Assembly: GCA_030041435.1 (NCBI GenBank)
Contig: JASHNW010000036.1
Coordinates: 1-64,000 of the forward strand
DNA: 64,000 nt
Direction of reading: 5' to 3'
From: Acidobacteriaceae bacterium
GTDB taxonomy: Bacteria > Acidobacteriota > Terriglobia > Terriglobales > Acidobacteriaceae
Shown in pieces: positions 43,693 to 52,709 of the stretch. Position numbers and translations under genes: made by a program. The notes under the pieces were generated by a model. It had not been told where the DNA came from, ran no database searches, and saw nothing but the letters and a program-made list of their open reading frames with translations. Within the stretch, counting starts at the first letter, position 1, and each line of letters starts with the position of its first letter.

Positions 43693-44772
43693 ATGCCCTA
43701 CACACACTTCCGCTATATCGCCTACGAAGTGCCCACTGCCACGTTTCGGCTTGATGGCACCGGCGGCGTAGTGTGCGATTACGATCCCGGCGACATGTAC
43801 CAGGCGGTCGGACGGCTGCCCGTTCCGGCAACGGTTCCCGACGATGCGCGGAAGCGTCTGCAGCGGCTGGCCGGCGTTGTCAACCTGGCTGCAAACCGGC
43901 TTGCGGGCATCGGCGACAACCCCAACACGCTGAAGATTTTCATGGCGCCGGAGTTTTACTTTCGTCCCCTCACCACGATGGGCGGGAACTACTACAGCGG
44001 CACCTATCCGGTGCAGGATGTGGGCGAAGTTCTGCAGGCCCTGGCAGGAATGTTCGTGCATGCGGATTTTCGCGACTGGCTGTTTGTGCCGGGCACGATT
44101 CTGTGGAACACACGAGCCGATGTCACTCGTCCTCCTCTTTACTTCAATACGCTGGTTCACGTGCAGGGCGGGCAGCAGAACGCGCTCAACGTAATTGAGA
44201 AGAATCATCCCTCGGGAATCGACGGGATGCCGGTCGTGGGTATTCCCGCGCGGGACGTTCACTATGCGCTGTTTCATAACAGCTGGAGAAACCGCAAAAA
44301 GCGCGTTGCACTGGTATCGGGAACGCCGCATGGATTCGATGTTTGCCTCGATCACCAGGTGGGACCTGCATTCCGGATTCTGAAAGGCGTCCTGCATGAC
44401 TGGCAGGCGAACGAAGGAAACCTGCAGAATGTATCCCTTCATCTTCTGTGCGCGGCGGGCATGAACATCCAGCCGCAATCTGTGGCCGCTCGCGCGAATG
44501 GATATATCCTGCGCAACGACGGTATTGCCAATCCAGGCGCTCGATCGGAGCTGTGCCAGGTGCAAAGATACGAGGCCCCGGATCCGTTGGGCGTCGGTCT
44601 GCTCCCTGCCACACCAATCGATATGAATGGCTCGGCAGTATTGGCGCCGGCCGTGGCAGCGCCGGCTACCGCGGCGATTCCTGCGGGCGCCCTGCAGGTT
44701 CCGTCGAAGGGTGCGGCGTTTGCGAGCTTTGCACAGCGCGTCGTCTTCTACCCCGCGCTGCCCATGCCATAA
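43693..44772 (+). CDS. Nitrilase/carbon-nitrogen hydrolase superfamily protein (cluster gene 9)
   Basis: 359 residues. The Glu-Lys-Cys triad of the superfamily is present: Glu87 in KIFMAPEFYFRPL, Lys170 in NVIEKNHPSG and Cys218 in FDVCLDHQVG. Spacing fits, and GNYYSGTYPVQD plus LFVPGTILWN look like substrate-pocket loops. Enzymes of this family hydrolyse nitriles, amides or carbamoyl groups, or transfer acyl groups. The C-terminal ~60 residues are Ala/Pro-rich and variable. The substrate is unknown; the setting inside the cluster suggests modification or release of an amide-containing product or partner. Good ribosome-binding site (GGGAGA). Confidence 0.75.
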   Translation: MPYTHFRYIAYEVPTATFRLDGTGGVVCDYDPGDMYQAVGRLPVPATVPDDARKRLQRLAGVVNLAANRLAGIGDNPNTLKIFMAPEFYFRPLTTMGGNYYSGTYPVQDVGEVLQALAGMFVHADFRDWLFVPGTILWNTRADVTRPPLYFNTLVHVQGGQQNALNVIEKNHPSGIDGMPVVGIPARDVHYALFHNSWRNRKKRVALVSGTPHGFDVCLDHQVGPAFRILKGVLHDWQANEGNLQNVSLHLLCAAGMNIQPQSVAARANGYILRNDGIANPGARSELCQVQRYEAPDPLGVGLLPATPIDMNGSAVLAPAVAAPATAAIPAGALQVPSKGAAFASFAQRVVFYPALPMP

Positions 44773-44828
44773 ACCCGAAATCGATGTTGGATTCAGTCAA
44801 GACGATCTGAACGAGCAAGGAGCATCCC

Positions 44829-47800
44829 GTGGATTTCTCGACTCTCAGGAACGCCCTCAGGATCGACAACGGCAAGGTTACGATCGGGGTGGGCACGTTA
44901 ACGCCAAACATCGATGCGTTGATCCAGGAAGTGTACGGGGGGAACGCGATCGTTCTCGACCAGGCCGCGCCCGCCTCGGGAAGCGTGGATGGCAGCGTGG
45001 TGGTTCTTTCGGGACAGAGCTCGCTGCTGAACGCGGAGAACGTGGGTGTACTGGCGTCATTTGTGGTAGACGGGAGCGGCAATGCGCAGGCGCTGCTTAA
45101 ATACACGCTGATCGGCGACCAGCCAGTCGCGGATGGATGGAAGTTTTCAAAAAGCTTTCCCTCGATGCCGCCGGTGGTGGACTGGTCAAAGCAGATGCCC
45201 GATCCGGCGACCCTGCCGCTCGACGATCTGAGTCTGTCGCAAACGTCGTTTGTGGTTTCAAGCCAGGCCCGGCAGGACCCCGACTCTCATGTGGATTTGC
45301 AGCGCGGCATCAATTTTGTGAGCAACATGGAGCTGGATGGGATCGTGGGCCAGATCCAGAACCTGATCGGCTCCTCCGTGTCATTGAAACTCTGCGGTGC
45401 GATTCGCATTCCAGCACCAGGGTCCACGACGCAGCCACTTGCGGACGACCAGTTTCCGTGGGCGGTGGCCGGCGGAGTTCCGGGGATTCTGCTGCAGGCT
45501 TCTTTGGGCCACGATGTGACCTGGGGCAACTTGGTGTTCGGCGGGCTCGTCTTCAGGGCGTATACACCAACCTCGCAGGAATGGCAGAAGCTGAATTCGT
45601 CGTACCGGCCGGTGCTTGCCTACACCGGCCAGCTGTCCATCCCCAGTGCGGCGCTGAGCCTCGAGGTGGCGGCAGAGATCGCCGTCGGCGCATCGGACCT
45701 GCTGATCGCCGGCAACTTCAGCGGCTTCAAAGTCAGCAAGCTGGCCAGCCTGGCGGATATCGCGGGCACCAATGCGTTGATCAGGGAGATGCCGGACCAG
45801 ATCAAGTCCATTGGCGATGCGCTGGGTGATTTGGAGCTGACGCACGCGAGCCTGGGTCTCGAGCTGGACCTGACCGCGAAGCGGTTCGCGGTTTCGTCGG
45901 CGTCGATGACCATCGGCATGCCGAACCTGGAATGGAAGGTCTTCGACGGCCATTTTCAGATCGACAGCATTACTTCAACCTTCAGCGTTTCCGCGCCCTT
46001 CGATTCCGCAAAACGCCAGGTAGCTGTCCGCGTCGTCGGCGTCGTGGAGGTTGAAGGCGTGCCGATAACTATAACCGCTGAAAGCAGCGAGCAGTTCAGC
46101 GTCTTCGCAGAGCTGGCGCACAGCCAGACGATCCCGCTGAAGGACCTGATGACGACTTATGTGCCGGGCGTGCCCCCGCCAAGCGATCTGACGATTGACG
46201 CGCTGGCGTTGGGCATCGTGCCGCAGAAGCAGTACTCGATGGCGGTTTCGATGGCGCAGCAGCCGAACCCGTGGACGCTGCCGCTGGGGCCGACGACGCT
46301 CACCGTCAGCGACGTCTCGCTGTATTTCATGTATCCGCAGGGCGGACCGCTGGGCGGTTCGTTCGCCGGCACAATTGCGCTGGGCAATGTGGCGTCGATG
46401 TCCATGACGTACACCATTCCCGGAGCATTCGTGCTGAATGCGAACCTTCCCAGCATCAGCCTTGCGGACCTGGCTCGCGAAGTTGCCGGCGCCGTGTCTC
46501 TGCCGCTGCCGGGAGGCTTCCCCGAGATCGACCTGGTGGACTCCTCGGTGCGATTCACGCGTGACATCGCCAACGGCGCGGCCACCTATGACTTTCTTTT
46601 GCGCACCACGGTTTCGGTGGGCGGCACAGCGGGGTTAAACCTGGCCGCGCTGATCGCCAAATCGGACAACGGGACCGGCTTTGCGGTGGGCATATGGACG
46701 CCGAATTGGGAGGCCGGCAAGGGGTGGAGCCCAGGCTCGCTGTGGCAGCCTCTGAGCATTCTTGAAGTAGATAGTGCAGGGCTTGCCATCAGCACCCTCG
46801 CCCCGGCCGATGCCACCAAAGGGCAGCTGATTCCCCTCTCGGTTGTGCCGGCGCTGGCGCAGGACAAGTTCAAAATTGTGGCCGGGCTGACGTTTTTCGC
46901 GACGCTGCGGCTGACGACCGGCCCGGTGGCTGTGCTGCGTGAAATCTTCGGCGATACCACGACCTTCAGCCTGTATGCCTCGTTTGAAAAGGCCACAAAC
47001 AATACAACCCTGATCGCACACCTGTCTTCGGGCGCGAACAATGCATTTCTGTTCGACTCATTCGACCTGGCGTGGGAGAGCGTGAGCACGAGCTCGGCAT
47101 CGATCAGCATCATGGCGAGCGGCCGGCTGGCGATTGAAGGCGAGCAGCTGGACTACTCGGTCTCCGGCAAGGTTTCGACCGATGGAACGGCACGCCTGGC
47201 ACTCAACGTTCGCGACTGGGTGCATCCGTTCGGCTACGACCGGCTTGTGGTGAAGAACTTCGGCATCGCCATTGCGCTGGCTGACGGCGTAGTGATTGCG
47301 CTGCAGGGTACATTCCAGTTCACGACCAAACGCGCAAAGGTATTTCTGTTTGGTGTCGCCGGGGCCATCGTCGACTTCGAGGCGCCCTCCGCGCTGGCGT
47401 TCGAGTTGAAGAGCACATCGCCGGGGCAGTCGCTGAAGTTTGGCGAGGTTCTCGAGGGGATTACCACCATCGATATTTACGACCTGCCTCCGGGTACGAA
47501 CGTTGTCCCGTGGATCCTGGAGATCAAGCTGCTCGATCTCTTCCTCGAGATTCAGCAACTGGCCTTCTGGGCCGTGGCTGTGGACGAGGTGGAGATCGGC
47601 GGAATCACGTACAAGAAGGGCTTCGGGCTTCGCGGCTCCATCGCAGTGTTCAACATCAGGGTTTCTCTTTACCTTGAGGTTCGCGAGGCCGAAAAGATGT
47701 TTGCCGGGAGCGCGGAGTTTCCCGATGAAGTGCGATTGGGAAGCGTGCTGCTGCTGAGCCGGCCATCGACGATCGATTTCGATTCGAAGCGCGACCTGGC

Positions 47801-48599
47801 CACCTCAGGCCCCCTGTCGTTGACGCCGAAGGGGCCGGTGCTCGCGGTTTCGTCAGTGATCGACGCGACCCACAAGTACTACCTGTATATGGCGGCGCAT
47901 CTTGAGCTTTTCGATCTTATACGGGCGGACATCCTGGGGCAGGCCACCAATGACGGCGTGGCGTTTGTGCTGGATCTGCAGGCCGGTACGTCGGGACAGG
48001 GTGCGTGGGCGGCGCAACGCACAACGTTGCTGATCAGCCGCGAGCAGCTTGCCTTCAGCGCCAGCCTTGCTTACGACTTCGGACTCAGGGGCGTGACACT
48101 GGGCGGCTTCGACCTGTTCGGCACGCTGCCCGTGCCGGCAATCAGACTGCCGGACTTCCGCTTTGCCGTGGGCGGCAACGTCAGCGCGGGACTGCTGCCG
48201 CCCAGGTTCGGTTTGGGTGGCATGGTTGCGTTCGAGTTCATGGGACTCAACCTGAGCGGGAGCTTCAACATCAGTCTGGAGTTAGCAAACGCGCCGCAGA
48301 AGCTGGGTGATTTTGGAGCACTCCTGCTGGCGTGGATCAGGGAGAACCTCGCTAATCTGATGAAGAGCATCCTGGATATCGCGCAGAGGTTTGCCGACTG
48401 GGTAAAGGAGAACTTCGAGCAGTTCAGGCAATTCGCCGAGCAGGTGGCGCAGGTGTTGAAGGAGACGTTTGAGGTGGCGACCGCGGAGGCAGTCAAGGCC
48501 CTGATGGAAGGCATTGGCTGGGCATCCGACGTGGTGAATGAAGCCGTGGACACGGCGTTCAAGATCTGCGCGGCAACGCAGGCGCTCGCGTCGGTTTAG
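44829..48599 (+). CDS. Very large beta-rich protein, unknown function (cluster gene 10)
   Basis: 1256 residues from a GTG with AAGGAG six bases upstream. No signal peptide. It consists of many beta segments of about 25-40 residues with a recurring style (LPLGPTTLTVSDVSLYFMYPQGG, FAGTIALGNVASMSMTYTIPG, IMASGRLAIEGEQLDYSVSGKV, LVVKNFGIAIALADGVVIALQG). These suggest a long repetitive beta structure, comparable in feel to DUF6603-type or bridge-like lipid-carrying proteins. The final ~100 residues are amphipathic helices (LLLAWIRENLANLMKSILDIAQRFADWVKENFEQF ... FEVATAEAVKALMEGIGWA). Last gene of the operon; it converges with the methyltransferase gene, 16 bases between stops. No function can be assigned. 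Confidence 0.75.
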   Translation: MDFSTLRNALRIDNGKVTIGVGTLTPNIDALIQEVYGGNAIVLDQAAPASGSVDGSVVVLSGQSSLLNAENVGVLASFVVDGSGNAQALLKYTLIGDQPVADGWKFSKSFPSMPPVVDWSKQMPDPATLPLDDLSLSQTSFVVSSQARQDPDSHVDLQRGINFVSNMELDGIVGQIQNLIGSSVSLKLCGAIRIPAPGSTTQPLADDQFPWAVAGGVPGILLQASLGHDVTWGNLVFGGLVFRAYTPTSQEWQKLNSSYRPVLAYTGQLSIPSAALSLEVAAEIAVGASDLLIAGNFSGFKVSKLASLADIAGTNALIREMPDQIKSIGDALGDLELTHASLGLELDLTAKRFAVSSASMTIGMPNLEWKVFDGHFQIDSITSTFSVSAPFDSAKRQVAVRVVGVVEVEGVPITITAESSEQFSVFAELAHSQTIPLKDLMTTYVPGVPPPSDLTIDALALGIVPQKQYSMAVSMAQQPNPWTLPLGPTTLTVSDVSLYFMYPQGGPLGGSFAGTIALGNVASMSMTYTIPGAFVLNANLPSISLADLAREVAGAVSLPLPGGFPEIDLVDSSVRFTRDIANGAATYDFLLRTTVSVGGTAGLNLAALIAKSDNGTGFAVGIWTPNWEAGKGWSPGSLWQPLSILEVDSAGLAISTLAPADATKGQLIPLSVVPALAQDKFKIVAGLTFFATLRLTTGPVAVLREIFGDTTTFSLYASFEKATNNTTLIAHLSSGANNAFLFDSFDLAWESVSTSSASISIMASGRLAIEGEQLDYSVSGKVSTDGTARLALNVRDWVHPFGYDRLVVKNFGIAIALADGVVIALQGTFQFTTKRAKVFLFGVAGAIVDFEAPSALAFELKSTSPGQSLKFGEVLEGITTIDIYDLPPGTNVVPWILEIKLLDLFLEIQQLAFWAVAVDEVEIGGITYKKGFGLRGSIAVFNIRVSLYLEVREAEKMFAGSAEFPDEVRLGSVLLLSRPSTIDFDSKRDLATSGPLSLTPKGPVLAVSSVIDATHKYYLYMAAHLELFDLIRADILGQATNDGVAFVLDLQAGTSGQGAWAAQRTTLLISREQLAFSASLAYDFGLRGVTLGGFDLFGTLPVPAIRLPDFRFAVGGNVSAGLLPPRFGLGGMVAFEFMGLNLSGSFNISLELANAPQKLGDFGALLLAWIRENLANLMKSILDIAQRFADWVKENFEQFRQFAEQVAQVLKETFEVATAEAVKALMEGIGWASDVVNEAVDTAFKICAATQALASV

Positions 48600-48615
48600 G
48601 TGGCGGCGGCGGCGA

Positions 48616-50250
48616 TCAGTCGGCCATCACTTCGATGAGAGGGTTGTTCCGGGCCCACGCACACGGCGCGTCCAGGACACACTGACACCAGCGGCGCAAA
48701 GTCTCCGCGTGGGGATCGGCGGTGGGTCCAAGTTCGGCGAGCCGGCGGCGCCAGAAGCGCACCGAGGGGAGTGCCTCCATGCGGCGGTCGCGCCAGTGGC
48801 GGATGCGCCAGCCGGCAGCTTCGATGAGCCTTCGCAACTCGGTCGACGAGATCATGTGCATGGAGCCACCGAAGGCAGGGCCTGGCGGCGAGGCATCCTG
48901 GCAGTTGACCCGCATGACGATGCGCGAAGAGAACGGGCGAAGTGCGCGCAGCACGCGGTCCTTGTCGCGGAAGTGGCACAGCGACTCAAGCAGCAGGACG
49001 CCGTGGAAGGCGCCGGGAGGGAGCGTCTGCTCGGCATCTCCCAGCCGGACGCGGTAGCCGAGGGAAGCGATGTAGCGATATTGGGTGCGGCTGATCGTGA
49101 GGCCGATGGCCGGACAGCCCCGCTCGCGGACCAGCATGGCGAGCGGACCGGCCCAGCCGCAGCCAATGTCATAAATACTGCCGCCCGCCGGGAAAAACGC
49201 GTAAAGCTCGCGCACGGCGCGGCGCATTGCGTCCAGTGCCTGCACGTCGTCAGGGTCCGCAGCCGGATCGTCGAACAAGCCTGCGTGGTAGTGCATTTCT
49301 TCGCCGAGTATCGCCTGCCACTGCGCGATGGGGCCACTATAGAAACTGTCGAGATCGGGACCGGCCGGGGCTGCGGCCGGAGGCGCGTGCAGAACCGCGA
49401 AGACGCGTCTTTCCACATCCCGGTGAAAGGCGCTGGCGCCGGATGCAACGATGGATTGCAGTTCGGCTTCATCGCCCGGCCAGCGCGCTGCTGACGCCGA
49501 AGCATAGAGAGTGATCGCCGGCTCATCCTGACCCAGGCGGAAGGCGACGTGCTTGATGTTGAGGTCGAAGATGGGGTCGACAGTTGGGATTCCCAGCAGC
49601 TCAGCCAGCGCCACAACACCGGCCAGCGATTTTGCTGGCGGCCGCCATGGAAGCGAGAGGTCGAGCTGGCGGATGCGTCCCTCTTCACTCCGCAGCCAGA
49701 AGCCGGCCAGGGCCTGCACGCGGGGCTCGGCCTGCAAAAGCGCGAAGGCAGGCTGCAACTTTCCCGCAAGCAGCGACTCCGGCCTGAGCCCGTCCGGGGT
49801 CTCAGGCAACCAGGAGAAGAAATACCTGGAGGCGCGGACTTCGCCGCCCGGCTTCCAGCGCCAGGCTTCATAACGATCGGCCTGCGAGTCGCGGTTGCGG
49901 CTGTGACGATAGAAACGCAGCTCTGTGCCATCGCAAGCATGCGCGAAACCGATCCCCTGCGCGATGGGAGCAAGGTCTGTTGCGGCTTGAGCATCGCGGA
50001 CTGCAGCCGGCGCTTGCAGCGCGGCGAGCGCGAATCCGGCGGGAGCCATCGCCTCGTGCGAGGGGGCCGAGAGCCAGCAGCTGAACCGGCCACTGGGTGC
50101 GATGAGACCCGGTTGAAGACGCACGGAGAATTCGAGTTCGACCTGAGGCAGGCCGGCAAAAAACTGCCCGAGCAGAGTGAGGAGTGCGGGCGCTGTCAGC
50201 TCGCAGAGCATGGACGCCGTATTACGCGAGCAATTGGGGGATTCCCGCAC
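48616..50250 (-). CDS. SAM-dependent methyltransferase with an unrecognised N-terminal domain
   Basis: Up to 544 residues; an alternative start is MLCELTAPALL 13 codons in. The C-terminal ~220 residues are a class I methyltransferase with SAM-binding motif SIYDIGCGWAGPLAMLV, post-I segment GLTISRTQYRYIASLGYRVRLGD and LLLESLCHFRDKDRVL, closest in style to cyclopropane-fatty-acid-synthase-like and small-molecule methyltransferases. The N-terminal ~290 residues match nothing I know. They contain two similar beta blocks (GIGFAHACDGTELRFYRHS, and later HVAFRLGQDEPAITLYASAS), an internal near-repeat. It is convergent with the cluster operon and divergent from the oxygenase gene (117-base gap). Confidence 0.75.
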   Translation of the reverse strand: MRESPNCSRNTASMLCELTAPALLTLLGQFFAGLPQVELEFSVRLQPGLIAPSGRFSCWLSAPSHEAMAPAGFALAALQAPAAVRDAQAATDLAPIAQGIGFAHACDGTELRFYRHSRNRDSQADRYEAWRWKPGGEVRASRYFFSWLPETPDGLRPESLLAGKLQPAFALLQAEPRVQALAGFWLRSEEGRIRQLDLSLPWRPPAKSLAGVVALAELLGIPTVDPIFDLNIKHVAFRLGQDEPAITLYASASAARWPGDEAELQSIVASGASAFHRDVERRVFAVLHAPPAAAPAGPDLDSFYSGPIAQWQAILGEEMHYHAGLFDDPAADPDDVQALDAMRRAVRELYAFFPAGGSIYDIGCGWAGPLAMLVRERGCPAIGLTISRTQYRYIASLGYRVRLGDAEQTLPPGAFHGVLLLESLCHFRDKDRVLRALRPFSSRIVMRVNCQDASPPGPAFGGSMHMISSTELRRLIEAAGWRIRHWRDRRMEALPSVRFWRRRLAELGPTADPHAETLRRWCQCVLDAPCAWARNNPLIEVMAD

Positions 50251-50367
50251 CCGGACACCTTATCACAGTCTTTTTTGAGTGCTGTGTAGCTTGCGGACAC
50301 ACAGCGGAGGCTTGCGGCGCAGAGAGACGAAGAGAGCAGGACCGGGTAAGATAGCCGCAAGTCGGCA

Positions 50368-51039
50368 ATGGGGGTGCTGGAGTTGATTGACTCTCATGCT
50401 GGGGCGGGCAATGCGATGCAGGGTGTTCCGGCCGTGACAACGCGCGCGTCGATCGTTTCGGAACCCCGCGCGGCTGCACAGCAGCTGCGCGCAAAGTTGG
50501 GGCCGCATCCCGTTCCGCAAAGCGACCCGCGCACCCGCGGATTGCTGCTCGAGCTGAACCGGAGCGATGCTGACCGCGATTGGCTGCGGAGAGATTTTGC
50601 CCCGCTGGTTGCCGTGCTTTCGGCGGTGGGCGATCGCCGGCCGGAGGCGCTCGTGCTGGCCGTGAACGAGACGCCGCCAACCGACGCCGACACCTTCCTC
50701 ATGATGCCGCACGTAGACCGCCGCTATGGTCGGGCAGGCTTTACAGCGTCTGCACCGGCGCGCACGACGGTGGTGATGCTGGATTTCCCCCCCGATGGCG
50801 TCGGCGGAGAACTTGTGGCCTTTGACAGCGAACAATTGCGGTGCAATTCGCCGGCATCGCGCCTCGGCGCGCGAGCCGCGGTGGCCAGGGCCGGTGGCTA
50901 CCTCCTTCCGCCGACGCCGGGAACAGCTTACGAACTTGCCGGCACTCAACCACATGCGGTGCTGGGCTACGAAGCTGCGGCGGAGAGTCCATGGAGGCTT
51001 GTGGTGGTGATCGCCGAGTTTGCCGCGCAGGAATCGTGA
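50368..51039 (+). CDS. 2-oxoglutarate/Fe(II)-dependent oxygenase-like protein
   Basis: Up to 223 residues; the start is uncertain (a second ATG at 50416). The jelly-roll iron site is visible: His115-x-Asp117 in MMPHVDRRYG, and the distal His196 in GTQPHAVLGY, followed by Arg210 in SPWRLVVVIAEF, which would bind 2-oxoglutarate. Between them, TTVVMLDFPPDGVGGELVAFD is typical for prolyl-4-hydroxylase-like enzymes. Hydroxylation or another oxidation of a peptide or small molecule is expected. It diverges from the methyltransferase gene and could belong to the same functional group. Confidence 0.7.
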   Translation: MGVLELIDSHAGAGNAMQGVPAVTTRASIVSEPRAAAQQLRAKLGPHPVPQSDPRTRGLLLELNRSDADRDWLRRDFAPLVAVLSAVGDRRPEALVLAVNETPPTDADTFLMMPHVDRRYGRAGFTASAPARTTVVMLDFPPDGVGGELVAFDSEQLRCNSPASRLGARAAVARAGGYLLPPTPGTAYELAGTQPHAVLGYEAAAESPWRLVVVIAEFAAQES

Positions 51040-51152
51040 CACTGCCGGATCCGGATAGGACCGGACGACGCGACATGGGCTTGTCCGTTATGACGGATTT
51101 ACCGATTGCGGGAAGGAAAACGGCCAGTTTCACGTCAGTTTGAGATACCAGG

Positions 51153-52475
51153 CTATTTCGGCCTGCTATCGGAGATCGTTCTCTCGTCGGCCATCAACTC
51201 CGGCAGATCCACATGTGGGACCTTTCCGCTTGCAGGGCGGGCGATTTCAGCATTGTATTGGATAGCTTGCGCCGCAAAACCGCCGTTTATCAGATAAAAC
51301 TTGTCTCCTATCACCCCTGCGCCGCGATCCACGCGATCCCTATAAAATCCCAATGCCGTGTGCGTAAAACGCGCACCTGTCAGTTCAATCCATCGGCCAT
51401 CGGTCGTCCTGATCCACTGATTTCCAAACTCGGCCAGACGCTCCAGTTGTCCATTGGCGCCATCGAAATCTTCGTTGAAGGAGTAAAGCTGCCTGAGATA
51501 CTGTCCGTCCTTTGGTGCCCGAAAGCTGGCAATCAAACCCCATTTGTGCCTGTCAGGAAAATAGAAGTACGCAGTATATATAGTCGCTGAGCCGTCTGGT
51601 TGGGCATGCACGAGGAAACGATAGGTTCTTCCCGTCTTCCACGCATATACCAGATGGCTGTGCATGCCCGTTCCTTCATTGCCGAAACTCCCCGCAAATA
51701 CACCCGCTCCCTTTTGCACCAGCTGGACCCGGTCATCGGCTGAAACAATGCGGCGATCCACACTTTCCGTTCCGGCATCCCACACGGAGAAAATAATGCG
51801 GCGTTCTGTCGGGCTGTTCACCTGGATTCCGAAATAGCCGCGTGAGAAGCCACACGCCTCGTAATAGGACGATATGGGATCCTTCTTTACAGTCACTTCG
51901 TTATAAAACCATTCTGCCTGCACCCCGCTGGGAATCGGAAATCTCAAATGGACCGACGGGGCCCCGCGTTGCGGCGTCAGATTAAACAACGCGTTTGCAG
52001 CGGCGGGACCCTGCAATTCGAGCGCCGCAATGTCGGCGAACACCGGTCCCGATTTCCATAACCCTGTCAGCGCAAATTTGTATGCTCCGGCGCTTTTTAT
52101 CTGCGCTGTTCCAAACGACACAGTAATCGGGGCCGCAGTTCCTTTGACCGTCCTCGTCGCTACATATTTGCCGTTGACTTTCAGGCGCAATTTGGAGCTG
52201 CTCCCCTCCGGCACCTGAAGGCGCAGGGCGATGTCCAGCTCTCCTTTATCGTGGATCTGACCATACCACGCAACGGCAGTGGCAGGATCCGACCATCCTG
52301 TGACCGGTTGATTCGCAGAGATATTGAGGCTCTCCGGATTAGGCTCAGAATAGGCGGTAAACCCGGGAATTTCCAAATAATTTGTTGAGCTTGGCTCTGC
52401 TGCGAAACAAATCGGACTCACAAACAGACAGAGCAGGAGGGTATTCATCCAGGGCCGACAGCCTAACCTTTTCAT
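51153..52475 (-). CDS. Secreted DUF3472/DUF5077-type protein
   Basis: 440 residues with a signal peptide (MNTLLLCLFVSPICFAAEPSS). The N-terminal ~130 residues resemble the DUF5077 beta-sandwich (LEIPGFTAYSEPNPESLNISANQPVTGWSDPATAVAWYGQIHDKGELDIALRL). The rest matches DUF3472 features: FYNEVTVKKDPISSYYEACGFSRGYFGIQVNSPTERRIIFSVWD, and GTGMHSHLVYAWKTGRTYRFLVHAQPDGSATIYTAYF. Found near carbohydrate-active enzymes in many bacteria; the molecular function is unknown. ATG with GGAG close upstream. Lies downstream of the third TonB receptor on the same strand. Confidence 0.8.
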   Translation of the reverse strand: MKRLGCRPWMNTLLLCLFVSPICFAAEPSSTNYLEIPGFTAYSEPNPESLNISANQPVTGWSDPATAVAWYGQIHDKGELDIALRLQVPEGSSSKLRLKVNGKYVATRTVKGTAAPITVSFGTAQIKSAGAYKFALTGLWKSGPVFADIAALELQGPAAANALFNLTPQRGAPSVHLRFPIPSGVQAEWFYNEVTVKKDPISSYYEACGFSRGYFGIQVNSPTERRIIFSVWDAGTESVDRRIVSADDRVQLVQKGAGVFAGSFGNEGTGMHSHLVYAWKTGRTYRFLVHAQPDGSATIYTAYFYFPDRHKWGLIASFRAPKDGQYLRQLYSFNEDFDGANGQLERLAEFGNQWIRTTDGRWIELTGARFTHTALGFYRDRVDRGAGVIGDKFYLINGGFAAQAIQYNAEIARPASGKVPHVDLPELMADERTISDSRPK

Positions 52476-52653
52476 GGTGCTCCAGCACTTCCTAAGATGG
52501 CTTAGCCTTCGACGGGATTAGCTTGCTTTTCAGTCAAAGGCTATAGGTTTTAGAACGGCGCTTATGCCGAGTTGTCGCCCAGCCACGGTTTAGAGCAGCG
52601 CGTTGCCGCGGCTCTGCCGCACATTGGTAGCGGGCTGGTTCATTACGATGACG

Positions 52654-52682
52654 CGCTCCGGAGGTGTGCCGCCTCCGGAGCG
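52654..52682 (-). terminator. Perfect 11-bp stem between the third TonB receptor and the DUF3472 gene
   Basis: CGCTCCGGAGG pairs perfectly with CCTCCGGAGCG around a seven-base loop, 28 bases after the receptor stop. No T tract follows on the minus strand, so it may cut or only attenuate transcription into the gene at 52475, or protect the receptor mRNA 3' end. Nothing else is seen in the 234-base gap. Confidence 0.45.
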
Positions 52683-52709
52683 GTCAGAGCGGCTAACGAA
52701 AGGTTTTAC

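Noticed and set aside
35621-48599. Reading the operon as a contractile injection system or type VI secretion locus
   Set aside because: No sheath, tube, baseplate, spike or AAA+ ClpV-like protein is present.
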